Below, piece by piece: positions 45,553 through 55,984 of a DNA stretch of 64,000 nucleotides. Below the pieces are notes generated by a model. The model was given only the letters and a program-made list of their open reading frames with translations. It was not told the DNA's origin and ran no database searches. The translations under genes and the position numbers were made by a program. The stretch is from Methanococcoides sp. AM1. GTDB taxonomy: Archaea; Halobacteriota; Methanosarcinia; Methanosarcinales; Methanosarcinaceae. Location: contig NZ_CAAGSW010000006.1 in the NCBI RefSeq assembly GCF_900774055.1, forward strand, positions 1 to 64,000. The letters are read 5' to 3'. Positions within the stretch are counted from its first letter, which is position 1. Every line of letters begins with the position of its first letter.

Positions 45553-48375
45553 TCAAATAGCTTTGATCTTACCAAATTGTGCCTCATAAACCCCAACTGC
45601 ATTTGGAGCACCTTGCAACAGCTTTCTGATCCTGTTGTAAACACTTGGAACTTTCTCTGCATCAAGACTTTCAAGTATCTCTGCAAGTATTGAGACCAAC
45701 AGCAAATGATATTCGTCTTCCATCAGGTCGATGTTAGCAAATATATTGAGAAGATTTGTAGTGCTGTATTCATTAACCGCTGCAAGTTTGAGCAGAATGG
45801 ACTGAAGAAGTTCACGTCCTGCTTCCGTCTGCAGGGATATCTTCCTGTTCCTTCCAAATCCACCATATAGAGCACGCTGATCATTGGACTGCTCAATGCG
45901 GAAAGACTCTGAAGCTTCGATTTTCCTCACAAGAGAAACAGCATCAGAACTACTGTTTCCTGCAACTATTGAAAGGAAAGCTTCCCATGCAACGAGGTTC
46001 TTCCTGGATTCTTCCATGAAATTCTCCAGGAATTCCATCTTATCCTCAGCAGAACTGTTGATGTAACAATCAAATGCCACAAGCCTGTCGCTTGCACATG
46101 ATGCTTCAGCGAACTGCTTATTGCATAGCTGATGCACAAATGGAGTGTCAAGGGTAGCAAGGATCCGCAAAACAGTGTTCTTCACCTGACGTGCTTTGAT
46201 CACACGAGCATGCTCTTCAAGCGTATCATCCTGTGGTATCGATACCTTCAGGTACTTATGGTAAAGATTCAGGAGGGATACGGTATTATTTCTTGCAATA
46301 CCTTCAAGGATGCGCTTTTTCACATCATAGAGCATCTGGTAACGATGTGCCGATCTTTCATCTTCCACTGATTCAAAGATAGCAAGGAACTGGCCACCTA
46401 CATCTTCCATCAAAACATCATCACGAATAAGGTCATTGAACAATTCGATGAACATCTCAGATACTTTTGCCTGAGGATCAGCCAGCAACCTCATTTTCTC
46501 CCTGTCCACAAGTGTGTAGTAGGCAATGAAACGGTTGATCATATCACTGTCCTTCCTTACCTGCAAAAGAAGTTCTTCATCAGAAACATCACGAATGACC
46601 TTTCCGTAGAAGGAATAGCCACGATTCACAGAAACGAATGCAGGAGCTTCAACGTTCTCTATGGAAATATTCGCATCCTCGGAACATATCCATTCGTTGA
46701 TTTCCACAATATCATTTCCATCCTTATCAACCAGAAATGCAACAAAGGGGAATTCCCAATACTTTCCGCCCTCCGGAACTTCCTGATGGATATCTAATGT
46801 AAAGAACATACTATCCGAATCATAAGAAGTAACAATATGAACCATTGGGAATTTTGTCTGTGCCAGCCATGTCTCAGAAATTTCGGAAAAGTCCATTCCG
46901 GAAACTTCTTCCATAGTCTTCAACCAATCAGACCCTGTGGCATTTGAATGGCTGAACTTGTTATGATAGATATCAAGAGCACGTGCAAAATTATCCTTGC
47001 CCATAAGCGATTCCAGCATTCTTACGAATTCAGGAGCTTTTACATAAGTAACCGCTGTAATAAGGTCATTGGGATCATTGAACCCTTCAGGAACAATAGA
47101 CATGGAAGCTGCACCACTATCAAGTGCAAAAGTACCAACTCCGGGTGCCAGAAGATCAAGAACGTTAGACAAACGACTGTAATTGTCTCCAAAGACAAAT
47201 GCATGGAACTGATGCTCGATGTGAACGGTCACTGCCTCGTTGAGCCATATCTCGAACGGACTCCAGCCTGTGACCTCCGAACCGTTTATGTTATGATAAT
47301 ATTCATGGACCTTGACACGTACCATATACTCAAATGAAGGATCCGTAGTTTCCGGATATGGCATGATACGGTTGGTCGTGATGGTAGTATTGCCAACATT
47401 CTCCATACCGCCAAAATCGGAGTTTTGCATACCGATCTCACGATAGACAGTACCTGTGTATTTGTACCCCATCGTAAGCGAGTTGTCGAGTTTTTTCAGC
47501 TCATCCCGTAAGAATGCCAGATCATCGGACTTCCCTTCGGACTTAAGAGCATCGCGGACCCGGATCAGATCATAGATCTCCTTCCTTTTATCAATGTTAG
47601 TATACTGCTCAGGACCTGTGAAAAGATAGGTCCACATCACTGAATCATAGAGTACATCAAGTGCCTTTTCTGCCGGATAAACATCCGATTCCGGCGGGAC
47701 CAGTAGCTCAAGGTCGAAAGTATGACCATCAGGATACTCGAACTCCCTTGTAAATGTCCGGTAGGTTCCAACCCCGAGGAAGAAAAGGTAAGTTGCCATT
47801 GGTGTGACGGAATTATCGTAGACGATCTTAGCCCTGCCATTACCTACGGAATGTTTATCCTCCACAACATCACCATTAGTTATGAGATTGGTATATCGCT
47901 CGTCTGCAATGATAGTGGTTGTGTAAGTACATTTAGCGGTCATGTCATCAATGCATGGAACGATACGCTGAAATCCCCACTGCTGGCACTGTGTTATCTG
48001 CTGTGGCGGTGCCCCTGCAGGAGTCTCGTCATAATAAAGGCCTTCAAGAATGTTCCAGGTCGGCTTGCATATCGTTTCCGTGTTGATCAAAAGTTCTGTG
48101 TCCGCAGGAATTTGACAACCAAATTCAATAGAAAGGATGTGGTCATCTGTCCTGTAGTCATAGGACACATCATGATCTTTACAGCTAACTTTTTTTATGT
48201 CAAGATCACGACAATTAAGATCAAGTGATGATATCGGTTCCCCCAGGGTCCTTACCTTGAGATCCGAAGTCACATAAGTGTGATCATCATAAACATCGAA
48301 CAAAAGGTCCATATGAATGACCTTTACTGTCAGTTCTCCAAAATCCTCTGGATAATACTTGTAAATACGTTCCAT
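45553..48375 (-). CDS. M1-family aminopeptidase
   Basis: A 940-residue zinc metallopeptidase. GGMEN (the exopeptidase motif, usually GAMEN) is followed by the zinc site HEYYH, and after 18 residues by the glutamate of WLNEA, as required in gluzincins. An N-terminal beta domain binds the free amino end of peptides, and a C-terminal helical repeat domain of about 380 residues closes the site. No signal peptide, so it works in the cytoplasm, probably in peptide turnover downstream of the proteasome. Confidence 0.93.
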   Translation of the reverse strand: MERIYKYYPEDFGELTVKVIHMDLLFDVYDDHTYVTSDLKVRTLGEPISSLDLNCRDLDIKKVSCKDHDVSYDYRTDDHILSIEFGCQIPADTELLINTETICKPTWNILEGLYYDETPAGAPPQQITQCQQWGFQRIVPCIDDMTAKCTYTTTIIADERYTNLITNGDVVEDKHSVGNGRAKIVYDNSVTPMATYLFFLGVGTYRTFTREFEYPDGHTFDLELLVPPESDVYPAEKALDVLYDSVMWTYLFTGPEQYTNIDKRKEIYDLIRVRDALKSEGKSDDLAFLRDELKKLDNSLTMGYKYTGTVYREIGMQNSDFGGMENVGNTTITTNRIMPYPETTDPSFEYMVRVKVHEYYHNINGSEVTGWSPFEIWLNEAVTVHIEHQFHAFVFGDNYSRLSNVLDLLAPGVGTFALDSGAASMSIVPEGFNDPNDLITAVTYVKAPEFVRMLESLMGKDNFARALDIYHNKFSHSNATGSDWLKTMEEVSGMDFSEISETWLAQTKFPMVHIVTSYDSDSMFFTLDIHQEVPEGGKYWEFPFVAFLVDKDGNDIVEINEWICSEDANISIENVEAPAFVSVNRGYSFYGKVIRDVSDEELLLQVRKDSDMINRFIAYYTLVDREKMRLLADPQAKVSEMFIELFNDLIRDDVLMEDVGGQFLAIFESVEDERSAHRYQMLYDVKKRILEGIARNNTVSLLNLYHKYLKVSIPQDDTLEEHARVIKARQVKNTVLRILATLDTPFVHQLCNKQFAEASCASDRLVAFDCYINSSAEDKMEFLENFMEESRKNLVAWEAFLSIVAGNSSSDAVSLVRKIEASESFRIEQSNDQRALYGGFGRNRKISLQTEAGRELLQSILLKLAAVNEYSTTNLLNIFANIDLMEDEYHLLLVSILAEILESLDAEKVPSVYNRIRKLLQGAPNAVGVYEAQFGKIKAI

Positions 48376-48586
48376 TCTTTCACACCTAGTTTTCTAAAGT
48401 ATTGTTAGCTTAAACAGTTTTCTAAAAGAAGATAAAATAAAGGTGATTGATATGGAGAGGATGAAGCCGAGAGAAGACAAAAACGAATGAGATTTCGCCA
48501 TTGATTTATAATATGGTACAAGAACATTAAGTCAACGGAAATATTTCACAGCATGATGAAATTGTAAACAATCATAAGGTGATCAA

Positions 48587-49111
48587 ATGACAAACCAGAA
48601 GAAAATACTCATGGTAATAGCACAGGAAAATTTCAGGGACGAGGAATTCTTTGAACCAAAGGAAGTTTTTGAGAAAAATGATGCAAAGGTCACCGTTGCC
48701 AGCAACACAACAAAGAAGGCAAAAGGAATACTCGGAGGAAAGGTTAAACCAGACCTTAGCATATCTGACGTGAACATCGACGAATATGATGCCATATCCA
48801 TTACCGGCGGCGGAGGTGCCAAACAATATCTGTGGAACAACAAGGAACTACAGGATATTGTTAGAAAAGCATATGAGAAAGGTAAGGTCGTCGCTGCAAT
48901 ATGTATATCACCAGTCGTACTCGCAAATGCCGGCATTCTTGAAGGAAAAAAAAGTACAGTCTTCAAGAATGATGAGACCGTCAGCATACTCAAAGAAAAA
49001 GGAGCCAAGCACAAAGATAAAGGTGTGATCTCAGATGGAAAGATCGTTACCGGAAGAGATCCGAAAAGTGCTACGGAATATGGAAAAGCGGTTCTTAAAG
49101 CTTTCAATTAA
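48587..49111 (+). CDS. DJ-1/PfpI family protein
   Basis: A 174-residue protein of the glutamine-amidotransferase-like fold. The nucleophile elbow is AAICISPVVLA with its cysteine near residue 105, and E18 near the start would be the partner glutamate. Family members act as deglycases, chaperones or proteases; I cannot choose. AAGGTGATC lies two bases before the ATG. Confidence 0.87.
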   Translation: MTNQKKILMVIAQENFRDEEFFEPKEVFEKNDAKVTVASNTTKKAKGILGGKVKPDLSISDVNIDEYDAISITGGGGAKQYLWNNKELQDIVRKAYEKGKVVAAICISPVVLANAGILEGKKSTVFKNDETVSILKEKGAKHKDKGVISDGKIVTGRDPKSATEYGKAVLKAFN

Positions 49112-49128
49112 AAAAGAAAAGATAGGCA

Positions 49129-49152
49129 AGAGGGAAAGACATCAATCCCTCT
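49129..49152. terminator. bidirectional hairpin between convergent genes
   Basis: AGAGGGA (49129-49135) pairs with TCCCTCT (49146-49152). The right arm overlaps the last codons of the cytochrome gene, and A/T runs flank both sides. Confidence 0.5.
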
Positions 49153-50401
49153 TTATTAAAAAGGCGACTGTAGCAAAGATCATTACTACAACTAATCCAC
49201 CGAGTGTGGGTATTTTATCTGCATCATCACTTGTACCTGAACTTTTCTCAATCACTAAATTAAAGTTATCTTCTGCCATGTCAAGATCATCCCGGGTGCG
49301 AACCATGTTATGTATCCCAAGGCTGCCATCATTTTCAACTTCTGTGAGATAGAAAAGCCCATTGTTATAGTTGGCAAGCTGTGGTGCATAAGCATCCGTT
49401 CCATTGACACTTTCAAGAGCGATATTTGCATCTTCTTTTAATGAATTGAGATCAGAGATTCTTTGGGAAATCGACCCCTGATTTTCCTCGACCAGGGATG
49501 ATAACGAGTCCTGATGGCACACATAACAGCCATTGGATGCATTAGAGTCTGAAAGCGCCACTGCGTCAAAATCAAAGTCATGACCTGTTGTTACTTCACC
49601 ATCCAAAGGGACCATTGACATATGGCAGTCGACACAACCTATTACCGTAGGGTGAGTTCCATCAACATATCCCGAAGTACTGACCATTTCCCACTGCGAA
49701 TGCCTGACAACCGGTGTGTTACCATCTGCAACCACGCCTTCCGTGTTGTGACAATTAGAACAAAGAAGTGTACTATCCTCCACCCTCAAGAAACCCTCAT
49801 GAGGATCATGGCAGGCAACACATGCGATTGCCCATTCCGTTACTTCAAGGTCATGAGCAGCTTCCTCGTTCAGCATATACACATCTGCTTCTTCAAGGTT
49901 CAGTATTGCACCATCAGTACTCTTGCAGACTACACAGGAAACATCTGAATGCAACACATATGGTTCTGCGATCTCCGTCGGTTCGGAGTGACTTGCCATT
50001 GCTTTCATGTCGAAGTCATCGTCTGAAAACTCATCCCACTCACCAAAAATGGCAACATGGCAATCCCCGCACAGCTCTGAAGAGAGATTACTCTCCGGAA
50101 CTGCATCCGAAGGGTTCGAGATATGATCTTCAAACCCGCTTTCAGGAGGAGTATGACATAGTCCACATCCGGCAAGACCAAAATCATGAGGAGAACTGCC
50201 CAGTTCATAAGAACTTTTCTGATGGCAATCACTACAATCAGCATCTATTTCTACACTTTCATGAGGCGATGAACTCCACATATCGTAATACTCCTGATGA
50301 CAATCCGCACATTCATCAAAGTCTACCGCTATACACACAGTCGTAAATAAAATTAAAACTGATGAAAATATTACTATTGTTTTTGTTACGTCCCCCAACA
50401 T
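49142..50401 (-). CDS. multiheme c-type cytochrome, secreted and membrane-anchored
   Basis: About 419 residues from the ATG at 50401; a longer frame runs into the tRNA-Ser gene and is rejected. Residues 5-25 form a signal peptide. Eight CXXCH heme motifs start at C31, C56, C79, C111, C194, C214, C256 and C292, and a ninth site at 156-160 is CVVCK, the lysine-ligated heme type known from the active site of cytochrome c nitrite reductases. A helical region (about 300-390) and a hydrophobic C-terminal anchor followed by KRD end the chain. The protein would sit outside the membrane. Electron exchange with the cell exterior, as proposed for MmcA of Methanosarcina, or a nitrite/hydroxylamine-type reduction are possible; neither is proven. 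Very acidic throughout. Confidence 0.9.
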   Translation of the reverse strand: MLGDVTKTIVIFSSVLILFTTVCIAVDFDECADCHQEYYDMWSSSPHESVEIDADCSDCHQKSSYELGSSPHDFGLAGCGLCHTPPESGFEDHISNPSDAVPESNLSSELCGDCHVAIFGEWDEFSDDDFDMKAMASHSEPTEIAEPYVLHSDVSCVVCKSTDGAILNLEEADVYMLNEEAAHDLEVTEWAIACVACHDPHEGFLRVEDSTLLCSNCHNTEGVVADGNTPVVRHSQWEMVSTSGYVDGTHPTVIGCVDCHMSMVPLDGEVTTGHDFDFDAVALSDSNASNGCYVCHQDSLSSLVEENQGSISQRISDLNSLKEDANIALESVNGTDAYAPQLANYNNGLFYLTEVENDGSLGIHNMVRTRDDLDMAEDNFNLVIEKSSGTSDDADKIPTLGGLVVVMIFATVAFLIKRD

Positions 50402-50519
50402 ACCTATCACATAGAATAATGTGAGTTTTTGGGATATATATATTTCCGAAAAAAAATCGGATGAAATTAAATATAAATGGAGATATAGAATTGAATAACA
50501 ATCACAAAAAATATTAGAG

Positions 50520-50602
50520 CGCCGAGGGGGAGATTCGAACTCCCGAGGGGACAGGCCCCACAAGCTTTCCAGGCTTGCGCCCTACCACTAGACTACCTCG
50601 GC
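50520..50602 (-). tRNA. tRNA-Ser (anticodon GGA)
   Basis: Class II tRNA on the minus strand: acceptor GCCGAGG/CCTCGGC, anticodon stem CAAGC/GCTTG around CTGGAAA (anticodon GGA), a GC-rich variable arm and T arm GAGTTCGAATCTC. Discriminator G; CCA not encoded. It lies 29 bases after cbf5. Confidence 0.94.
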
Positions 50603-50631
50603 AAAAAAGCCGTATTCGTGCTGACTGGCGT

Positions 50632-51624
50632 TTATTTAGCCTTCCAGCATCTGGGATAAATAGCGGCATCCATTATTACTCTTTCGGTGATGCAGGATAT
50701 TCCGTGATCATTATTTAATAGTTCATCAGAATCCATGGATGCCTTACATAGTGCCACAGCTTCCCCTTTTAATGTGAATAACGCGATCTTGTCATCCTTT
50801 TTGATGTTCTTGCTGAAAGAAACTATACCTGAAACTGCAAGGTATGCACCCCTGCAAACCGCATCTACGGCAGTATCACGGATAATAATGCGAGGCAGAT
50901 GAGACAATCCATCTTCCATTGGAAGTATCAACTTTCGAAGTTCTGTCTCGTCATTGTCCTCCTGCCAGAAAACACAAGCATCTTTGAGATCATAAAGGGT
51001 TACCAGAGTATCTTCCCTGAACGGACCTGTGCCAGTCCTGCGTAGTTGTTTCATATTAGCACCACACCCCAGTATGAGACCAATATCATGACAGAGTTTG
51101 CGCATATATGTTCCTGCCTCACATCCGACCCTCATGAGCACTTCCCTGCCGTCGATCTCGAGAACATCAAGATAATAGATATTCCGGATTCGCAACTGCC
51201 TCTTGACAGCAGAGATAATAGGCGGGGTCTGGTAAATGGGACCGTTGAAGTCCTTACACACACGCCTGATCTTTATTTCAGGAACGTCATTGTGAAGGTG
51301 CATGAGACATATGTACTCCTTGCCTGAAAGGCGCAGGGCTGAAACTGCTTTAGTAGCCTTCCCAAGCATCACCGGAAGCACACCTGTAACACCAGGGTCA
51401 AGTGAACCGGAGTGACCAGCTTTGCTTACACCAAGCATATCCCTTACCCATGCTGTTACCTCATGACTGGTAGGACCAACAGGTTTGTCGAGGTTCACTA
51501 CACCCAGATTAATATAATCAAGAATAGGACGATCTTCAGGCTTGCAACCGTATGCAGCATTCGTGGTTGCATGTGCCTTTACGACCATCATGTCCACGTC
51601 TTTAGAAATTATTGATGAAACCAT
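50632..51624 (-). CDS. cbf5: tRNA/rRNA pseudouridine synthase Cbf5 (TruB family)
   Basis: Catalytic subunit of H/ACA RNPs, which isomerise uridines in rRNA and also U55 in tRNA. The 330 residues include the catalytic loop HSGSLDPGVTGVLPV with its aspartate, and a PUA domain in the last 80 residues. It ends the long ribosomal operon. Confidence 0.95.
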   Translation of the reverse strand: MVSSIISKDVDMMVVKAHATTNAAYGCKPEDRPILDYINLGVVNLDKPVGPTSHEVTAWVRDMLGVSKAGHSGSLDPGVTGVLPVMLGKATKAVSALRLSGKEYICLMHLHNDVPEIKIRRVCKDFNGPIYQTPPIISAVKRQLRIRNIYYLDVLEIDGREVLMRVGCEAGTYMRKLCHDIGLILGCGANMKQLRRTGTGPFREDTLVTLYDLKDACVFWQEDNDETELRKLILPMEDGLSHLPRIIIRDTAVDAVCRGAYLAVSGIVSFSKNIKKDDKIALFTLKGEAVALCKASMDSDELLNNDHGISCITERVIMDAAIYPRCWKAK

Positions 51625-51646
51625 AGCAGTACCTGCAAATTATTTA

Positions 51647-52174
51647 TTAAAATCCGCCACAGCCATCGATGGCCTGTATGAGAATGTCTGTGATCGCAAA
51701 TTGGTCCCAGCGACTGGAATCAATAACTATATCGTAAATAGAAAGATCGTTGATATCAATTGAATGTATCTCTTTGTAACGTATTGCTTCTGAAGCTTCA
51801 CGTTCCACAGTTTCCCCCAGACGGACATCAAATGATGAGCCTTCTCGTTCAACTATCCTCCTGACACGCACTTCTATTGGAGCTTTAACCCATAACTTCA
51901 GAGCATTTTTAGCCATATGACCTGCAAGTCGACCTTCAAGAATAAGCCCATCAGAGCTGTTAGCAATCTCAGATTGCCTTTTGTCGATCTCGATGTCAAT
52001 GGATGGATCAGACTCTGCAAGATTGCCAAACTCTGCAAGTGTCATTTCACGTTCTTTTGCAAGACCTCTGAAAACATCACCTGCGGAGATCAGATCCACA
52101 CCATAATGTTCTGCCAGTAGTTTACCCACAGTTGTGGTCCCACTGCCCGGCAGTCCACTAATAGTTAAAAGCAT
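51647..52174 (-). CDS. cmk: cytidylate kinase
   Basis: Archaeal short-form CMP kinase, 175 residues, with P-loop GLPGSGTTTVGK at 7-18 and no large insert. Supplies CDP and dCDP. Conserved place between DUF106 and cbf5. Confidence 0.94.
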   Translation of the reverse strand: MLLTISGLPGSGTTTVGKLLAEHYGVDLISAGDVFRGLAKEREMTLAEFGNLAESDPSIDIEIDKRQSEIANSSDGLILEGRLAGHMAKNALKLWVKAPIEVRVRRIVEREGSSFDVRLGETVEREASEAIRYKEIHSIDINDLSIYDIVIDSSRWDQFAITDILIQAIDGCGGF

Positions 52175-52176
52175 GC

Positions 52177-52797
52177 TTAGACGCCACCAATATCCAGTGC
52201 TTTACGCACCACCTGACTGATAGCCAGTGATGTAATGAAGTACCAGAATATCCAGTACTGGATCGGCCCCAGAACAGTAGTCACAAGCTCCTGCTCCCCC
52301 CAGAATGGGAACACTAGTGAAGCACCCGGATGGAGGCTAATGTAGTGGTATGCCCACATGAAAAGAGGCAGAGAGATGATACTGATATATGCCATTGGTT
52401 TGAACTGCTGCTTTGACATCTCCATCTGGTCAGACATCATATCAGCACGCTGCTCTTCTAATTTTTTGACCATATAGGTATTCTGCGAGAGCTGGGCCTC
52501 ACGGAACTCCTTCTGGAAGGACTTCATGCGCTCCTGTGTGTTGCGCATAAGTTGCCAGTTAATAGTATATTTCTGAATAAGTGATGCATACAAAGCAGTG
52601 ATCGCTGCCATGATAAACAACATTATGTGGAAGTTGCCATCACCGACCATAGCACTTATAGGATCCATCAGGATACCAACGATAGCCCCAATGCCTTCCC
52701 TGCCCTCCTCACCGAGAACAAGAATGCCTATCATCAAAGAGATACCGACCGCCAGTACAAACCTTTCTGCTGTTTTCTTGAAATTTGAATCTGCCAT
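52177..52797 (-). CDS. DUF106/EMC3-like membrane protein (YidC relative)
   Basis: A 206-residue protein with three membrane helices (about 13-28, 58-74 and 140-200 as a pair) and a long charged cytoplasmic coil (about 80-135). This is the archaeal DUF106 family, related to YidC, Get1 and EMC3 insertases, and it sits next to secY as usual. It probably helps insert membrane proteins. Confidence 0.9.
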   Translation of the reverse strand: MADSNFKKTAERFVLAVGISLMIGILVLGEEGREGIGAIVGILMDPISAMVGDGNFHIMLFIMAAITALYASLIQKYTINWQLMRNTQERMKSFQKEFREAQLSQNTYMVKKLEEQRADMMSDQMEMSKQQFKPMAYISIISLPLFMWAYHYISLHPGASLVFPFWGEQELVTTVLGPIQYWIFWYFITSLAISQVVRKALDIGGV

Positions 52798-52818
52798 GCA
52801 TCATCACCTTCTATTAGT

Positions 52819-53466
52819 TTACTTGTACTGGTCAAGTACTTCGCAGATATCTGAAAATACCCTGCCGATCTCACCAGCTCCATCAATATTAACAAGGATA
52901 CCTTTCTCCTTGTAATAATTGATAAGAGGCTGAGTCTTCTCCTTATAGGAATCGAGCCTTTGCCTGATAACATCTTCTTTGTCATCATCGCGCTGGTAGA
53001 GCTGTGCACCACATGCATCACATACACCCTCATTATTTGGAGGATTGAACTTGATGTGATAGCTTTCACCACAGTTACACATGTATCTTCCGCAAAGACG
53101 GGTTACAAGTTCCTCATCGATAACATCGATATTAAGGACGACTTCAAGAGGCATCTCGATATCATCAAGAATGCCTGACAAAGCATCTGCCTGAGGGATT
53201 GTCCTTGGATATCCGTCAAGAAGATATCCGGCCTTACAATCAGACTCTGTAAGGCGGTTCTTGATAATGCCAATCAACACTTCATCAGGCACAAGTTCGC
53301 CTTTATCCATGTATTCCTTGGCTTCACGTCCAAGTTCAGTACCATCACGTACATTTGCCCTCAAAATATCACCGGTAGAGATGTGAGGGATCTGATAATG
53401 CTTAGCCAGTTCCTTGGCCTGGGTGCCTTTTCCTGCACCCGGTGGACCAAATAACACAACATTCAT
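52819..53466 (-). CDS. adk: adenylate kinase
   Basis: A 215-residue long-form kinase with P-loop GPPGAGKGTQ at 7-16 and a lid domain carrying four zinc cysteines (CNCG and CDAC). It interconverts AMP, ADP and ATP. Bacterial-type long form, common in Methanosarcinales, next to secY. Confidence 0.95.
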   Translation of the reverse strand: MNVVLFGPPGAGKGTQAKELAKHYQIPHISTGDILRANVRDGTELGREAKEYMDKGELVPDEVLIGIIKNRLTESDCKAGYLLDGYPRTIPQADALSGILDDIEMPLEVVLNIDVIDEELVTRLCGRYMCNCGESYHIKFNPPNNEGVCDACGAQLYQRDDDKEDVIRQRLDSYKEKTQPLINYYKEKGILVNIDGAGEIGRVFSDICEVLDQYK

Positions 53467-53488
53467 TTAAATATCTCCATTTTCTCGT

Positions 53489-54967
53489 TTATTCTTGTCC
53501 GAAGAATGATCTGACCATTGGATGCATTTCCATCATCTGTTCAGATGCAATATCCTCATACAAACGATATACAATACTTACTGTAAGCAGTAACCCGGTA
53601 CCCCCGGCACCACCAATAGTACCCAGCAAACTTGCCAGAAGTGTAAGTCCACCAATGAAAGCACCACCAATAATGGTTACCTTCGGGATGTATCGTAACA
53701 TGACCTTCTCAATGCTTCCAACATTACGCCTGAAACCAGGGATCTGCATTCCTGAATTGAAAACTTTCTGTGCAGTAGGTTTGGCACCCATACCAGTAGT
53801 TTCGATCCAGAACAGAGCGAATATGATACCACCAACGATAAGGAACGTTGCATCAACGAGAACATGCAATCCTACCTGCCACATTGCAGGTACCGGAGCT
53901 CCATATCCTGTAAATGTTTCCCTTACAAGTGAAGGTATCCAATCATATGGACTGTTTATAGGTGCAAGATAGTACATCACCCCGTTGATAGGAGTGGAAC
54001 CATAATATTCACCAAATATAGTAATACCACGTCCTGAAAGTAGCAGACCTATCATCTGTATGTTCGCCTGGAGAGCCCTTACAAGGATCATCGGAAGAAC
54101 GGATGCATAGATAAGCTTTACAGGGAACCTTCCCCTTGCACCTCTTACAGCGCTGTGTGCCAGTGGGATCTCAATACGGGTACTCTCCACATATACGACC
54201 AACAGGAAGATTGCAACAGTACTCACAAGTGCCAGAATTCCACCCCTGATAAGCAGGAACATGGCTCCATCGCCTGTGAGAATGTAATCCAGTCCTACAT
54301 TCTGAGCTATATAGATCCACTTTGGAAGTATTCCAATAGGAAGACCACCGGTATCGAGTCCCCAGTTGAACAGTCCGGTTACGATCTGCTGTGAAACACC
54401 AGCAACGATGAACAGTCCAACACCAGAACCAATTCCCCATTTTGACACGATCTCATCCATGAAAAGGATCAGCATGCCGCCGATACATATCTGGATGAAT
54501 ATAATGGCTGTAACAACCCCAAGACCCACACCGAGCGCTGATGCTACTCCTGCATCTGGCTGGATATAGCCTCCTACTATCTGTGGAAGAGCTTCAAGAA
54601 CGATCATTACAAAGACCATGAATTTCTGTGCACCCTGGAAGAACGCCTGGTCTGCAGGATCGGACATGTTGAGCTTGATAACGTCAGCTCCCACCAGAAG
54701 CTGAAGGACAATCGATGCGGTAACAATAGGACCAATACCAAGAAGCATCAATGATCCGGATGCTCCGGCGAAGAACGCTCTGTATTGTTCAAACAGATCA
54801 ATGGAATCACTTGAAAGACCAAACAGTGGTACATTTGCAAGAGCAAAGTAAAGTACCAGTATTCCAAGAGTCCACATTAATTTGTTTTTAAAATGCACAT
54901 GCCCCTCTGGACTTGCAACGGCGGGCAATCTGTTAAAAAACGGTTCCAAACTCTCCCTGAGACTCAT
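53489..54967 (-). CDS. secY: preprotein translocase subunit SecY
   Basis: The channel of the Sec translocon, 492 residues with ten helices; the plug region and the FGLSSDSIDLFEQYRAFFAGASGSLMLLGIGPI segment are typical of archaea. Works with SRP54 (also in this window) for cotranslational export. Confidence 0.96.
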   Translation of the reverse strand: MSLRESLEPFFNRLPAVASPEGHVHFKNKLMWTLGILVLYFALANVPLFGLSSDSIDLFEQYRAFFAGASGSLMLLGIGPIVTASIVLQLLVGADVIKLNMSDPADQAFFQGAQKFMVFVMIVLEALPQIVGGYIQPDAGVASALGVGLGVVTAIIFIQICIGGMLILFMDEIVSKWGIGSGVGLFIVAGVSQQIVTGLFNWGLDTGGLPIGILPKWIYIAQNVGLDYILTGDGAMFLLIRGGILALVSTVAIFLLVVYVESTRIEIPLAHSAVRGARGRFPVKLIYASVLPMILVRALQANIQMIGLLLSGRGITIFGEYYGSTPINGVMYYLAPINSPYDWIPSLVRETFTGYGAPVPAMWQVGLHVLVDATFLIVGGIIFALFWIETTGMGAKPTAQKVFNSGMQIPGFRRNVGSIEKVMLRYIPKVTIIGGAFIGGLTLLASLLGTIGGAGGTGLLLTVSIVYRLYEDIASEQMMEMHPMVRSFFGQE

Positions 54968-55072
54968 TAACTACACCTTTATTCGGATTGAAAGTCCATT
55001 AGACTTTCTTTAATCAAATTAATCAGCAGTAATAAAAACGCAACAAATATAAAAGTAATGTCTGAAAAGACA

Positions 55073-55513
55073 TTACTCTTCGGTTTCTACGCAGGATCCA
55101 CCTGCATTTTCGATCTTGTTCCGTGCAACTCCTGAGAAGTTGCTTGCTGTAACAACCATATTCTTTGTTACTTTTCCGGTACCAAGAACTTTTTCAATTT
55201 CGAGATCTGCAAGATTGATAGAATATGCACCAGCTTCAAGCTGTGCAAAACCATCTTCAACAAGCTGATCTGCAAGTTCGTCAAGTTCACCGACGTTCAC
55301 AACTGAAACATCGCGGATCATCTTCAAAGGACGGGAGAAACCACGGCCGCTTCCACGGAGGTATCCACCCTGTAAAGCCCTTGTGAAGTGATGCTTATTT
55401 TCACCTGATCTACCACGTCCACCACGGTTACCTGCACCACGGCGATTTTTAGTAGTACCGCCACCACAGGTGCGTGAACCCCTGAACTTCTTTGTGTTGG
55501 TTTTGTTGCTCAT
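55073..55513 (-). CDS. rpl15: large ribosomal subunit protein uL15
   Basis: A 146-residue protein with the glycine- and arginine-rich N-terminus [25 protein letters not shown] and a C-terminal globular part. Confidence 0.96.
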   Translation of the reverse strand: MSNKTNTKKFRGSRTCGGGTTKNRRGAGNRGGRGRSGENKHHFTRALQGGYLRGSGRGFSRPLKMIRDVSVVNVGELDELADQLVEDGFAQLEAGAYSINLADLEIEKVLGTGKVTKNMVVTASNFSGVARNKIENAGGSCVETEE

Positions 55514-55520
55514 AGTAACA

Positions 55521-55982
55521 TCACCTCATCTTGTCCAAAAGTGTCTTTATGTCTTCACCATGGTTTCCAAGGACACCGCCCTGCTGAGCGGTCCTCTTGA
55601 TACCAGCGTGACCCTTCCTTGGTGGGTGAAGCCTGAAAACCGGCTTCAGACCAGGAACATCATTGATCTTTGCATTTCCGCTGACAAGAGCTTCTGCGAA
55701 TGTTTTGATGGAGTCGAAATCCGTGTTCTCCTTCACAAAAGCATCTGTCACACGTACATCGCCCTCGAGCCTGCCGCGCTTACCAATTATCTCTGCCAGA
55801 GTATCAGCATCGATAGTACCGTATGCAATGTAATCCTTTGCTTTCTGGATCATACCCTGGTTGTTAGGGTTGTCAGCAAGGAATACGCAGTGGTTGACCT
55901 TGTGAAGGCGGAGCATACCGAGGGTATCCTCGATCTCACCGCGAACATTTACCTGGCCTCTCATTCTGACTACTGCGAACAT
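55521..55982 (-). CDS. rpl30: large ribosomal subunit protein uL30
   Basis: A 153-residue archaeal-size uL30 beginning [17 protein letters not shown], followed by a C-terminal extension absent from bacteria ([13 protein letters not shown]). Two bases after S5. Confidence 0.96.
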   Translation of the reverse strand: MFAVVRMRGQVNVRGEIEDTLGMLRLHKVNHCVFLADNPNNQGMIQKAKDYIAYGTIDADTLAEIIGKRGRLEGDVRVTDAFVKENTDFDSIKTFAEALVSGNAKINDVPGLKPVFRLHPPRKGHAGIKRTAQQGGVLGNHGEDIKTLLDKMR

Positions 55983-55984
55983 AT

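Noticed and set aside
50402..50563. Longer N-terminus of the cytochrome
   Set aside because: The extra 54 codons run into the tRNA-Ser gene and hide the signal peptide; the ATG at 50401 gives a proper one.
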